A stretch of 30,282 bases of DNA from Clostridia bacterium (GTDB taxonomy: Bacteria > Bacillota > Clostridia > TANB77 > CAG-508), in NCBI GenBank assembly GCA_900754285.1, contig CAAECB010000019.1:1-30282 (forward strand), in the 5' to 3' direction. The translations under genes were made by a program, and so were the position numbers. Shown piece by piece: positions 7,610 through 15,918 of this stretch (its first letter is position 1; every line of letters starts with the position of its first letter). The notes under the pieces were generated by a model. That model made no database searches. It was not told the DNA's origin and worked only from the letters and a program-made list of their open reading frames with translations.

Positions 7610-8635
7610 TTAAAAATATACATTTCCACCTATATATACTCCTGCATGTGTACCAGCAGATCTAAAAGATAAATATTTATGGCTTCTTTTTCCATTTAAA
7701 GCATCAACAACTGCTTGTTTAACATATGAAGGATATCTACCATTCAATTTATTTTTCCAATGACTATCTATTGAATAACAAAATTGTCCTCTAGCTTTGT
7801 ATTGACTTAATGGATCAGATCCATTTTTTCTCCATTTTGAACTTTCTGCTCTATTGCATGCTGTTGATATAACTGCAAGCGAACCTGCATAACTTGAGCC
7901 TGATTCTTGTGCTGTTATTGCACATAATAAGTCTAAATCACTTGCTGAATATGTCCATTTTCCTCCAGAATATGATGTTGTTGCTCCTCTTGAAGCTGAT
8001 GTTCTAGATGTTGTTGCTCCTCTTGATGTTACAACTTTTTTATTTACTTGAACTATTTTATTTACTGGTTCTTTAACAACAACTTCTGATAATTGTGTTT
8101 TTTCAATCTCTACATCATTTTGATATTTAACTCTATAAGTTACTTCTTTTAATCCTTCTTGACCTTCTTGTAAAACTTTATTTTGAACATTTGAGTCTGT
8201 TCCTGCTGTGTTTTTTGTAATAGTTTCAAAAGGTATTGCCTCTTGTTCTACAACTATTTTTTCTGTAATTGGTGCATAATTTTGCATTAATTCATCTAAA
8301 GAGGTTTTTACACCTTGCTCAGAAACTTCTGCTATTTTAACTTCATTATAAGATTTATCTGTAATTTTTATAACCATTCCTTCTGTAACTTTCTCTTCTA
8401 CATCTGGAACTGTCTTTTGTGTGTCATCTAATATAATATTATTTTCTGCTAATACATCAGAAACTTTTTCTTTTGCTGTAATAGTTGATAATTCATATCC
8501 ATTTTGTAATATGATTTTTACATCAGTCATATTTTTATTAACTGCTAAAACTCCTATACCTGATATTAATACTAAGATAATGCTAACACATATAATTTTT
8601 ACAATTGAAAGTGAAGCGTTTTCTTTGTTTTTCAT
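7610..8635 (-). CDS. YabE-like cell wall hydrolase: DUF348, G5 and SleB-type hydrolase domains
   Basis: A 341-residue secreted or membrane-anchored peptidoglycan hydrolase. A single N-terminal membrane helix (about residues 10-32) is followed by a DUF348-type segment (about 36-95, VSDVLAENNIIL), a G5 domain (about 98-200, ending VVVKEPVNKIVQV), a Ser/Thr-rich linker (about 200-225), and a C-terminal SleB/CwlJ-type hydrolase_2 domain (about 228-341) with the expected catalytic Glu in ITAQESGSS. The linker contains a 20-bp direct repeat (7974-7993 and 8007-8026) that encodes SRGATTS twice. DUF348-G5 architecture is typical of resuscitation/stationary-phase hydrolases such as B. subtilis YabE, but the usual catalytic 3D domain is replaced by a spore-cortex-type SleB domain. 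A likely role is wall remodelling in growth or germination. AGGAAGGATGAT supports the ATG, and a near-perfect promoter lies 110 bp upstream. Confidence 0.88.
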   Translation of the reverse strand: MKNKENASLSIVKIICVSIILVLISGIGVLAVNKNMTDVKIILQNGYELSTITAKEKVSDVLAENNIILDDTQKTVPDVEEKVTEGMVIKITDKSYNEVKIAEVSEQGVKTSLDELMQNYAPITEKIVVEQEAIPFETITKNTAGTDSNVQNKVLQEGQEGLKEVTYRVKYQNDVEIEKTQLSEVVVKEPVNKIVQVNKKVVTSRGATTSRTSASRGATTSYSGGKWTYSASDLDLLCAITAQESGSSYAGSLAVISTACNRAESSKWRKNGSDPLSQYKARGQFCYSIDSHWKNKLNGRYPSYVKQAVVDALNGKRSHKYLSFRSAGTHAGVYIGGNVYF

Positions 8636-8665
8636 TATTTATCATCCTTCCTAATACTTGAGTTC

Positions 8666-8718
8666 AGTTGAAAATTATTAAATTTTAACACAGCCAAAAT
8701 TATAATCACTTTTCAACT
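8666..8718 (-). repeat. Family B A+T-rich hairpin repeat, copy 1, in the hydrolase leader
   Basis: The outer arms AGTTGAAAA (8666-8674) and TTTTCAACT pair. The interior contains AACACAGCCAAAATTATAAT, which is shared with the copy at the right edge of the window (AACGCAGCCAAAATTGTAAT). It lies between the predicted transcription start and the Shine-Dalgarno, so it would be part of the hydrolase mRNA leader. Confidence 0.65.
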
Positions 8719-8746
8719 TTTGCTTTTCCTGTCTCCGAATAGCTCT

Positions 8747-8775
8747 ATTATACCACCATATAAAAATTTTGTCAA
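8747..8775 (-). promoter_or_regulatory. Consensus sigma-A promoter for the cell wall hydrolase
   Basis: Minus strand: TTGACA (8775-8770), 17 bp, TATAAT (8752-8747). Both hexamers match the consensus perfectly, making this the strongest promoter in the window. Transcription would begin near 8740, giving a leader of about 105 nt. Confidence 0.85.
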
Positions 8776-8791
8776 ATTTTAGCAAGTCCTC

Positions 8792-8814
8792 AAAAAGCTT
8801 ATATCAAGCTTTTT
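8792..8814 (-). terminator. Intrinsic terminator downstream of tatD
   Basis: Perfect 9-bp arms AAAAAGCTT / AAGCTTTTT surround a 5-nt loop, about 70 bp after the tatD stop. The T run on the minus strand is within the 3' arm. The structure is symmetrical, so it could work on either strand. Confidence 0.7.
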
Positions 8815-8883
8815 CTATTAATATTATATGCTCTCAATGCCCTAAATATAACCAAAAAAGTATTTTTTTTATTTTTATGCTAA

Positions 8884-9750
8884 TTAAATTTCAAAAATAT
8901 TCTTCATATTTTGCATAGTCATATTAGCTACTTCCTCTATAGAAATATTTTTTGCATTAGCAATTTTTTGAGCTATAAATCTTACATTTCTAGGATCATT
9001 TCTTGTCCCTCGTACTGGCTCTGGGGCTAAATATGGACTATCTGTTTCTATTAAAATCCTATCATTTGGAACCAAATTAATCATTTCATCTGCATTTTTA
9101 GAATTTTTAAAAGTAATAGGACCTGCAAAAGATATATAAAATCCTAATTTTAGTCCTTCTTTAATTAATTCCCTGTTTTGTGGGCAACAATGAAAAACAC
9201 CTTTTTTATTAACTGAATTTTGTTTTAATATTTCTAAAGTGTCCATTATTGCATCTCTTGTATGTATTACAATTGGTAATTCTAATTTATTAGCTAATTG
9301 AATTTGCTTTACAAAAGTCTCTCTCTGTAGCTCTCTCATCTGCTCATCTTTTTCCCAATAATAATCAAGACCAATCTCGCCTATTGCTACAATTTTGCTT
9401 TTCTTATTTTCTTGGTTTTGCACTTCTTTATTTACAGTATTATCTTGATTTTCATTAATATCCATTTGATTTATATTTCTATGTGTTTCCACCAAATTCT
9501 CAATTTCATCAATTTGTTTCCACAAACTTTCCTCATCTTGTGGAATATCATTAGGTGAAATGCCACAAGTAGCATATATAAAATCATATTTTTCTGCTAA
9601 CTTAACTGCCTTTTTTGAGCCTTCCAAACTATATCCTGCTGTTATAAAATTTTTAATTCCATCATTTTTTATTTTAGAAATTATTTCTTCTCTATCACTA
9701 TCAAACTTTTCATCATCTAAATGTGCATGACTATCTATCAATTCTAGCAT
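8884..9750 (-). CDS. tatD: TatD family metal-dependent DNase
   Basis: A 288-residue TatD-family hydrolase, a TIM-barrel metallo-deoxyribonuclease implicated in DNA quality control and repair. Visible metal-site motifs: HAH near residues 8-10 (IDSHAHLDD), the Glu of GEIGLDYYW, the His of IVIHTRDA, the His of GVFHCC, and the Asp of ETDSPYL, then the closing PEPVRGTRNDPRN. The usual HCFSG motif reads HCCPQ. An Asn/Gln-rich insertion of roughly 25 residues (INQMDINENQDNTVNKEVQN) sits just before the GEIGLDY strand and is probably a surface loop. A longer frame exists from a GTG at 9777, but AAAGGGA lies 10 nt before the ATG at 9750, and the resulting N-terminus (MLELIDSHAHLDDEKF) is family-typical. 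The order tatD followed by a YabE-like gene matches B. subtilis yabD-yabE. Confidence 0.93.
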   Translation of the reverse strand: MLELIDSHAHLDDEKFDSDREEIISKIKNDGIKNFITAGYSLEGSKKAVKLAEKYDFIYATCGISPNDIPQDEESLWKQIDEIENLVETHRNINQMDINENQDNTVNKEVQNQENKKSKIVAIGEIGLDYYWEKDEQMRELQRETFVKQIQLANKLELPIVIHTRDAIMDTLEILKQNSVNKKGVFHCCPQNRELIKEGLKLGFYISFAGPITFKNSKNADEMINLVPNDRILIETDSPYLAPEPVRGTRNDPRNVRFIAQKIANAKNISIEEVANMTMQNMKNIFEI

Positions 9751-9808
9751 CCTTATTTCGTCCCTTTCTTCAATCACAAACCTAGTTGTAAAAAATTAAA
9801 CTTTTATA

Positions 9809-9840
9809 GATGTTTTTTGAGTCCGTCCCCAAAAACACCT
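9809..9840 (-). repeat. Family A hairpin repeat, copy 2, just after the acpS stop
   Basis: Minus strand: AGGTGTTTTT, GGGGACGGACTC, AAAAAACATC. The element begins at the base next to the TAA of acpS and lies between acpS and tatD, which probably share a transcript. Confidence 0.8.
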
Positions 9841-10215
9841 TTACTTTTGCAAGGCAACTACATATGCAACAGCATACTCCCTGCAATGAGATATGCTAAT
9901 ATCAATACTTTCAAAAATACTCTCATCTAAGCCATATAAATGTACATAGGGTTTACCCTCTTTATCATCAATTATCTCAATATCTTTCCAAGTAATTGCA
10001 TATTTATCACTCAAATTTGTAGATATAGCTTTAAATACCGCTTCTTTTGCAGCAAATCTTGCTGCATAATGCTGGTACTTTTGTTTTTTTCTAGATTCAC
10101 AATATTCTATCTCTGATTCTGTAAAAACTCTTTCTTTAAAAGCATCTTCCATATCTTCCATTGTTTGTTTGATTCTTTCAATTTCTATTATATCTGTACC
10201 ACAAGTAATTTTCAT
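9841..10215 (-). CDS. acpS: Holo-[acyl-carrier-protein] synthase
   Basis: A 124-residue phosphopantetheinyl transferase that moves 4'-phosphopantetheine from CoA to the serine of apo-ACP, activating fatty acid synthesis. The family motifs are present: GTDIIEIERI at the N-terminus with the magnesium-binding Asp, then FTESEIEYC, the signature ARFAAKEAVFKAI near residues 53-65 with the second metal ligand Glu, and SISHCREYAVAYVVA at the C-terminus. Length is typical. A longer frame begins at 10245, but AAAGGA lies 12 nt before the internal ATG at 10215 and MKITCGTDI is the normal AcpS start. It is followed after about 90 bp by tatD, with a family A hairpin between the two genes. Confidence 0.95.
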   Translation of the reverse strand: MKITCGTDIIEIERIKQTMEDMEDAFKERVFTESEIEYCESRKKQKYQHYAARFAAKEAVFKAISTNLSDKYAITWKDIEIIDDKEGKPYVHLYGLDESIFESIDISISHCREYAVAYVVALQK

Positions 10216-10255
10216 ATTTAGTTTTTTTCCTTTCACAAATTCCAAGCTAAGTCGG

Positions 10256-10307
10256 AAAATAATTAAATTTTGGCAAGGCTAATACTCTACCAAAATATAA
10301 TTATTTT
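10256..10307 (-). repeat. Family B A+T-rich hairpin repeat, copy 2
   Basis: Two 18-bp arms, AAAATAATTAAATTTTGG (10256-10273) and CCAAAATATAATTATTTT (10290-10307), pair with one mismatch around a 16-nt loop. It begins nine bases beyond the stop of the upstream gene and ends about 40 bp before the acpS start. No T run follows, so it is not a classical terminator. Confidence 0.75.
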
Positions 10308-10315
10308 TCAACTTC

Positions 10316-11545
10316 TCAACCTAATAATCTAAAATAATTCAAAACATTAAAAATCAAAGTTACAACTAGAATTCCCATAAGAACTAAAGTAATCTTAGAA
10401 TTTCTTTCTACTTTCATATTTTTATATAATACATCAAATTGATTTTTAACATCAAAATATAAATTATTAATTTCTAATTTTTTAGAAATTTCTAAATTTA
10501 TCCAAGAACCTACTTCTTCATCTGTAACTTCTTGAATCCAAAGTTTTTTTGTAAAATCAACAAATTTTTTACATGCTGACTTAGTATCTTGTGATTTTTG
10601 AAACTCAAAATCAATCTTTTTCAAATATATTTTTTTGTACAAATTTAAAATATATGTATATAAATAAATTCCTTCAAATTCATCTGGTAAAATTGTGTAA
10701 TTATACATATCTGCATCAGATGCAAATAATGTTACTCCTTGTTTAGAAACACTAAGCTTTGCATATTTCCACTTAGAAAAACTAACTGCATTATTATCTT
10801 TTCCAAAGTCAACACTATTATCCGCAGATAAGAAATTAGAAAACTTTACAAAATTATTTTCAACATTTTCAAATGGACTATTTAATCCCCAATTTTGTTG
10901 GTCAATACATACATATGAATAACTCAAAAAGCGTTCTGTATCTAAATCTAATTTTATAGATTCAACTTTTGAACCTGTTATATCTTCTACTAAATCTGTG
11001 AATTTTTTAACATCTGAAAAAGTATCTGTTTGTAAATGTATATTTTGATATGTTCCAATTCCTTCATCTTCTTTTTGTATATCACGAAAACGATAATTAA
11101 AATTTAAAATATCTGTAAATTCATCTGTATTATCTAGATTTGTTTTTATAAGTAAAAAACATATTCCTGTATTAAAACATATTATTTCTAATTTGCGTAT
11201 CTTGAAAAAGATGCAATTTTCATCTGTTTTTCCATGAACATCACGTGGCAAATTATATTCAAAAATTGTACAAGGATATTCTGCCAAAATTGCTGCTTTT
11301 GTTTCAATTGGCAATTCTTCTAATTTTTTCTTTTTAGCTTCTGAAAAGCCAAAACTTGAAAACAAGAACTCTTGCACTTTTGGTAAAAAATATTGATATA
11401 CTCGTAAGTCTTTCTCTTTTCTAAAAATTTTTAACTGTACATTTTTATCTTTTATTAATTTTAACAAATATTTTTGATATTTATTTTCCTTTATTACAAA
11501 AGGATGTATAAAATATGAATATTGATATTTTATCTTTTGTCCCAT
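10316..11545 (-). CDS. Unknown tail-anchored membrane protein
   Basis: A 409-residue protein I do not recognise. Most of it (residues 1-380) is hydrophilic and looks cytoplasmic, with alternating charged helices and strands (IFEYNLPRDVHGK near 95, RKLEIICFNTGICFLLI near 120). The only strong membrane segment is at the extreme C-terminus (ITLVLMGILVVTLIFNVLNYF, about 384-404), suggesting a tail anchor with the bulk in the cytoplasm. CorA-type channels have a somewhat similar shape, but the GMN motif is absent. The start is supported by ATAGGTGAT just before the ATG. It follows the WG-repeat gene after 38 bp, which itself follows spoIIE after 46 bp, so the three are probably co-transcribed. A role linked to sporulation or envelope stress is only a guess by association. 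Confidence 0.75.
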   Translation of the reverse strand: MGQKIKYQYSYFIHPFVIKENKYQKYLLKLIKDKNVQLKIFRKEKDLRVYQYFLPKVQEFLFSSFGFSEAKKKKLEELPIETKAAILAEYPCTIFEYNLPRDVHGKTDENCIFFKIRKLEIICFNTGICFLLIKTNLDNTDEFTDILNFNYRFRDIQKEDEGIGTYQNIHLQTDTFSDVKKFTDLVEDITGSKVESIKLDLDTERFLSYSYVCIDQQNWGLNSPFENVENNFVKFSNFLSADNSVDFGKDNNAVSFSKWKYAKLSVSKQGVTLFASDADMYNYTILPDEFEGIYLYTYILNLYKKIYLKKIDFEFQKSQDTKSACKKFVDFTKKLWIQEVTDEEVGSWINLEISKKLEINNLYFDVKNQFDVLYKNMKVERNSKITLVLMGILVVTLIFNVLNYFRLLG

Positions 11546-11583
11546 TTACTATCACCTATTATTTTTCCTTTCCATTCTATATC

Positions 11584-13125
11584 TTATAATTGGTTATAAT
11601 AATTCATATTTAAGTCTTCTCCTAAATGCCATCTACCAATAAAGTTTACTAATAAATAACTATCTAAATTATATATAGGTTCTTGTACTATTGTTCCTTT
11701 ACTATCTATAGAACCCCATTTTCCGTCCTTTTTGATACCTGCAAAGCCGTAATCATTTTGCTCTGTAGCATCATCATACTGATAATCTACCACAACATTA
11801 CCTTGTTTGTCAACAAAGCCATATTTTCCATTTTGCTTTTTCAAAAATAGAGTATGGTTTGTAAAAATTTCAGTATCCTTTTTTTCCTCATATTTAAAAT
11901 TATAATATTGCACATCATCTTGATTTTTGATTTTTATATACCCATCTTCTGAGTTAAATTCAACCAACATTCCTGACAATTCCACATCAAAATTGCTATC
12001 TATTATGTCTGATTCAAAATTTTCTTTTTCTGCTATATACATATCTGCACTTTCTTGATATGTAATATTTGTATATTGTGCTGAAATTCTCTCATTACCT
12101 GATGCATCTATAATTCCATATTTACCATTTTTCTTGTAAATAAATATACCTGATTTTGCCTCTTTTAGTTCATCATATTTAGGTTCTATAATAGTTTGAC
12201 CATTTAAATTAATAACTCCATATTTTCCACCCTTTGTAATGATAACTCCTGCACTTTCAGTTTTCAACACTGCTTCTATTGTACTATAATTTGAAGCTGA
12301 TTTCATTGCTTCTGTTCCATCTTTATTTACCAAAACTTGTTTACCAGCTTTTTTTACAACATACATATCATTGCCATGTATTTGAGTAATTTCATCATAT
12401 TCACATTGTAAAACTGTTGTATCAGAATAATCTACAATTCCGTATTTTCCAGATTCATTTTTTACAATATATCCTGATTTATTATCTTCTCCCAATTGTA
12501 AAATATCCTCATATTCTGGGTTTATAACAATTTTTCCTTCTGTATTTACAATTCCACATTTTCCGTCTTTTTGAATTTTTAAAGCATTTTTTACACCCAA
12601 AGATGCTTGTATATCATCATATTCTATAGGCAATATTTCTTTTCCTTTTAAATTTATAAGACCATATTTACCATCTTTTTTTACTTTTAAAACATTTTCT
12701 TCATACCATAAAGAATTGTCATTTTTATTAGCTATTGCCTCTATTGTATCATAACCTGTTAATATTTCATCATTCTTACTATTTAAAGCTTTTGTTTTAT
12801 ATTCCCCTGTACTGTAATTAACATCATATGTACATAAAAACACATCACTTTTTTCATCTGGTACTACTATCATTTCTTGATAGACTGGATCTATTACTGT
12901 ATTTCCATCTGAATCTATTACTCCCCAGTTGTCATCTTTAAACATTGAAAAATATCTTTTACTTATAGTGCTTGTATTTGTTTTGTCTCCTCCATCAAAA
13001 GCCCCTTTTATTACAAGAATAAACATGATAATTACTACAAAAGCTACTATTACTGCAAATACTTTTTTCATATTCAATTTAGGTTCTGCATCATATCTTC
13101 TTCCTCTATTTCTTCCTCTACTCAC
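11584..13125 (-). CDS. Membrane-anchored WG-repeat protein
   Basis: A 513-residue protein with a short Arg-rich N-terminus (MSRGRNRGRRYD), one membrane helix at about residues 20-42 (VFAVIVAFVVIIMFILVI), and then an extracytoplasmic array of roughly nine WG-type repeats. Typical units are DGKYGLINLKGKEILPIEYD, GKYGVINLNGQTIIEPKYDE and GKWGSIDSKGTIVQEPIY. The unit is about 35-60 residues, and a diverged stretch (about 370-410) breaks the regularity. WG repeats form beta-rich folds in many surface and periplasmic proteins; no enzymatic function is known for them. The GTG start has AGAGGA 12 nt upstream. The position between spoIIE and the tail-anchored gene suggests an operon, but the function is unknown. 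Confidence 0.85.
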   Translation of the reverse strand: MSRGRNRGRRYDAEPKLNMKKVFAVIVAFVVIIMFILVIKGAFDGGDKTNTSTISKRYFSMFKDDNWGVIDSDGNTVIDPVYQEMIVVPDEKSDVFLCTYDVNYSTGEYKTKALNSKNDEILTGYDTIEAIANKNDNSLWYEENVLKVKKDGKYGLINLKGKEILPIEYDDIQASLGVKNALKIQKDGKCGIVNTEGKIVINPEYEDILQLGEDNKSGYIVKNESGKYGIVDYSDTTVLQCEYDEITQIHGNDMYVVKKAGKQVLVNKDGTEAMKSASNYSTIEAVLKTESAGVIITKGGKYGVINLNGQTIIEPKYDELKEAKSGIFIYKKNGKYGIIDASGNERISAQYTNITYQESADMYIAEKENFESDIIDSNFDVELSGMLVEFNSEDGYIKIKNQDDVQYYNFKYEEKKDTEIFTNHTLFLKKQNGKYGFVDKQGNVVVDYQYDDATEQNDYGFAGIKKDGKWGSIDSKGTIVQEPIYNLDSYLLVNFIGRWHLGEDLNMNYYNQL

Positions 13126-13146
13126 TTTTTACCACATTCCTCTCTA

Positions 13147-13172
13147 TGTCAAAATTGTAATTATTTTTCAAC
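13147..13172 (-). repeat. Family B repeat, half copy at the spoIIE stop codon
   Basis: CAAAATTGTAATTATTTTTC plus AACT matches the right arm of the family B copies at 8666-8718 and 10256-10307. It reaches the last base of the spoIIE stop codon. No left arm is seen, so it is a partial copy. Confidence 0.5.
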
Positions 13173-15577
13173 TATTTTCTTAAAAATCTACAAACCAAAA
13201 CTGACATATCATCTTTAGCTACACCATAACAATTGTCAATAGCCTCATTCAAAACCAAATCCGCAATCTTCTTAGTATTAGTAGTCTCAATATCCTCAAG
13301 AACATATCTAAGCCACAATTCCTTATTCTTATACTCAACATTAGAATCCAAAATACCATCAGAGCACATAAGTATAATTTCATTACTATCAATATCCTTA
13401 TCATAAACTTGCAAATTAGCATTAGGAACAATACCAGCAGGCAACGAATTAGCCTTTAAAATTTGAACCTTATCACCCTTTTTAATATAAGTTGGGCAAG
13501 CACCACTTTTAATAAACTCAATATTCCCTTTATACAAATCAACAATTGCAATATCTAATGTAGCAAAAACCTCTTTATTTTGATTTATCAAACTAGTATT
13601 AATAAGTTCCAAAGACTCTTCCTTTTGAAATCCTGCAAACAAAAGATTTTCCAACATTTTTAAAGCATTACTACTACTCTCTTTTGCAGCTCTGCCTGAA
13701 CCCATACCATCACTTATAGCTAATAAATATTTACCATCTTTAAGTCTAATATTTAAAACGCTATCTCCTGAAACATCACTTTTACTCTTTATACTATCAG
13801 CCGTACCAACTGCCATAACATATTTATCATCAGATAAAAAGTTTAGTCTATTTCCAAGGCATGCCTCATCATTTAAAACGATTTTTTCCTTTAATACATC
13901 TGTCAATATTTTTTCTATAGCATCAATTTTTGTTCTTTGCATATTTTCTATATATATTTCTATTAAAAATCGCTCTTGTTTTTTTATTGATATTTCTTGT
14001 ATTCCTATTCCTTTTTGTTTTAATAATTCCAAAATTTGTACTTTTTCTTTTCCATATTCTTCTTCTTTTGTTACATCTTTTTCTATATTTTGTGCTAAAT
14101 TAGAAATCGCTTTTGATACGCCATTTAGCTGTTCTTTCATATTCTTTTTATTTTCTTCCATTTTCTTCTGCCAAACAAAACTAGACTTACTAATTTTGTA
14201 AGACATATTTATAACACGTACCATTTGCTCTATATTTTCTTCTAAAAATTCACTAATTTTTCTATCTTCAAAACCAATAATATAACTATTACAGTCAGCA
14301 AAAATTTTCAATAGATCTTCTCTTTTAATAACTTGTTTGTCCATTAAAACTTTGAAAATTTCATCATCAATTTTTCCTTCAACATCTTTCAAATCATCAT
14401 ACAACATGTTATTTTCATAACCTTGTAAGTTGTCCAACAATTCATTCATAAAGATTTGTTTATTTTCCAATTGCTTTTGCTCTGGAGTATTTTGTTCCAC
14501 ATATGTTCTTGCCATTTGTTCAATTGTTTCTGAAACATTATTTAATCTTTCTGCTGTTTCTTTTGTTTGATTTAATGCTCTATTTGGAAAATCTGGCAAA
14601 AATTTTGATTTTCCCATAAATTCTTCAATATCTATTCTAATTGATTTTGGTACTGCCAATAATCCAATAGATGCTATTAAAATTTCTTTAAAATAAATAA
14701 GTTCCACAGTATATCCATTAGATACATATGCAAGTACTACATTTCCTAAGCAAAATCCTATAATAACACCGATTTTACCAAATTTATTTAGAATTCCTGC
14801 ACACATTCCAGAAATTGCATATGCTGCTACCATAAGAGGTTCCGCATTAGTAATAACTCCTAATGTTACACCTATTGTAACTCCTGCTGTAGTTCCAATT
14901 AAAACTCCATTTTTCCAGCCAAGTACAAGTACAATTAATATACTTAAAATATTACGAATTGAAAATCCAAATACATTCAAATCTCCAAAACATGTAACAC
15001 TAATTGCTAATAATAAGCTAGCTCCCATTACTTCTTCTATTGAATATGCTCTTTTTTCTCCAATTCCTTGAAACACCATTATTGAATTTACAAATATTTT
15101 ATAAAATACAACTGCTATTACTGAAAAGGCTATTATTGATAAAACATCATAAACTGTAAAGCCTGAAAATCCAACTTTTACAAATTGAACTATTAAAGTT
15201 GCTATAAATACATTTTTTGATAATCTTATTTTTTCATTTTTTTCTTCTTCTTGATACAATGGTTTTATAATAAATGTAGAGCCTACAAATACTAGTGATA
15301 TTAACAAATATGTAAAAGCTCCTTCTAGTCCAAATCCTATTGCATTTCCTACCATTCCTGCTAATACTATTCCTAGTATTGGCACAGAACTTCCCATACA
15401 TGCTGCCATCATACTTATTCCAAATGGTGAAACTTGTCCTCCTGTTCCTACTCCTACCATTGATATCATAAATGAAATTATATATAATGGTATGTTTTCT
15501 ATTGAAAATACATTTGCAAATACTCCTGCTCCTTTATGCTTTCCTCCTGCTTGTCCTTCTTTTATATTCTGAAACAT
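13172..15577 (-). CDS. spoIIE: Stage II sporulation protein E (membrane PP2C-type serine phosphatase)
   Basis: An 801-residue protein, close to B. subtilis SpoIIE (827). Residues about 25-320 form a multi-helix membrane domain (about ten hydrophobic segments, for example SPFGISMMAACMGSSVPILG). A central coiled-coil/regulatory region (about 330-590, with NQTKETAERLNNVSETIEQM) follows. The C-terminal PP2C phosphatase domain (about 590-801) has the metal-binding DGMGSGRAAKESS, IVDLYKGNIEFIKSGACP, LMCSDGILDSN and KDDMSVLV motifs. In B. subtilis it sits at the asymmetric division septum and dephosphorylates SpoIIAA, activating sigma-F in the forespore; the same role is expected here. A frame extends to a GTG at 15586, but AGAGGTGG lies upstream of the ATG at 15577, giving MFQNIKEGQAGG. 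I found no clear Spo0A box or promoter upstream. Confidence 0.95.
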   Translation of the reverse strand: MFQNIKEGQAGGKHKGAGVFANVFSIENIPLYIISFMISMVGVGTGGQVSPFGISMMAACMGSSVPILGIVLAGMVGNAIGFGLEGAFTYLLISLVFVGSTFIIKPLYQEEEKNEKIRLSKNVFIATLIVQFVKVGFSGFTVYDVLSIIAFSVIAVVFYKIFVNSIMVFQGIGEKRAYSIEEVMGASLLLAISVTCFGDLNVFGFSIRNILSILIVLVLGWKNGVLIGTTAGVTIGVTLGVITNAEPLMVAAYAISGMCAGILNKFGKIGVIIGFCLGNVVLAYVSNGYTVELIYFKEILIASIGLLAVPKSIRIDIEEFMGKSKFLPDFPNRALNQTKETAERLNNVSETIEQMARTYVEQNTPEQKQLENKQIFMNELLDNLQGYENNMLYDDLKDVEGKIDDEIFKVLMDKQVIKREDLLKIFADCNSYIIGFEDRKISEFLEENIEQMVRVINMSYKISKSSFVWQKKMEENKKNMKEQLNGVSKAISNLAQNIEKDVTKEEEYGKEKVQILELLKQKGIGIQEISIKKQERFLIEIYIENMQRTKIDAIEKILTDVLKEKIVLNDEACLGNRLNFLSDDKYVMAVGTADSIKSKSDVSGDSVLNIRLKDGKYLLAISDGMGSGRAAKESSSNALKMLENLLFAGFQKEESLELINTSLINQNKEVFATLDIAIVDLYKGNIEFIKSGACPTYIKKGDKVQILKANSLPAGIVPNANLQVYDKDIDSNEIILMCSDGILDSNVEYKNKELWLRYVLEDIETTNTKKIADLVLNEAIDNCYGVAKDDMSVLVCRFLRK

Positions 15578-15756
15578 CCTTACCACCTCTAAAACTTTTT
15601 TACATGCTTATTTTACAACTTGTCTTGTGTATTTTTTGTCTTTTTTAGTACTCTATTTTAAAAAAGTTTTCTACAAAAAGTGATGATACCTTTTATATTT
15701 TTTTATCTTTTCTTTTTTTTCTACTTTTTACTTTCTTATTTTATTATATATTTATC

Positions 15757-15787
15757 AAAAAAGCAAGATTTTTGCTAAGCTTTTTAC
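15757..15787 (-). terminator. Possible weak terminator or hairpin upstream of spoIIE
   Basis: AGCAA and TTGCT arms (plus-strand reading AGCAAGATTTTTGCT) are followed on the minus strand by a run of T. An alternative larger pairing is AAAAAGC/GCTTTTT. It could be a second stop for the adhesin operon. The rest of the gap, 15587-15756, is strongly purine-rich on the minus strand with no clear promoter. Confidence 0.4.
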
Positions 15788-15801
15788 TTATTTTAAATTA
15801 A

Positions 15802-15828
15802 TGCTTTTGGGGCCGGACCCAAAAGCAC
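15802..15828 (+). repeat. Family A hairpin repeat, copy 3 (opposite orientation)
   Basis: A perfect 10-bp stem TGCTTTTGGG / CCCAAAAGCA with loop GCCGGA. It is inverted relative to copies 1, 2, 4 and 7. In this copy the GGG/CCC pairs replace the G-U containing GGG/CTC of other copies. Confidence 0.8.
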
Positions 15829-15865
15829 TAAAAAAACTGCCCTAGCAATTTAAGCTAAGACAGTT
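15829..15865 (-). terminator. Intrinsic terminator of the adhesin operon
   Basis: On the minus strand AACTGTCTTAGC pairs with GCTAGGGCAGTT over 12 bp (two G-U pairs) around a 7-nt loop, followed by a T run. It lies about 55 bp after the stop of the downstream adhesin gene, between two inverted family A hairpins. Confidence 0.85.
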
Positions 15866-15885
15866 CTTAGAATTTTCTAGTCCAA

Positions 15886-15917
15886 GGTGTTTTTTGAGTC
15901 CGGCCCCGAAAACACCT
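15886..15917 (-). repeat. Family A hairpin repeat, copy 4, next to the adhesin stop
   Basis: Minus strand: AGGTGTTTTC, GGGGCCGGACTC, AAAAAACACC. The outer arms AGGTGTTTT/AAAACACCT pair fully. It starts one base after the TAG of the adhesin gene. With copy 3 it brackets the terminator in inverted orientation. Confidence 0.8.
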
Positions 15918-15918
15918 A

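Noticed and set aside
8640..8740. Riboswitch (for example c-di-AMP) in the leader of the cell wall hydrolase
   Set aside because: The leader is only about 105 nt, is largely taken up by a family B repeat, and shows none of the conserved riboswitch core motifs I know.
10316..11545. Possible CorA-type metal channel
   Set aside because: The C-terminal membrane end is suggestive, but only one clear helix is present and the GMN motif is missing.
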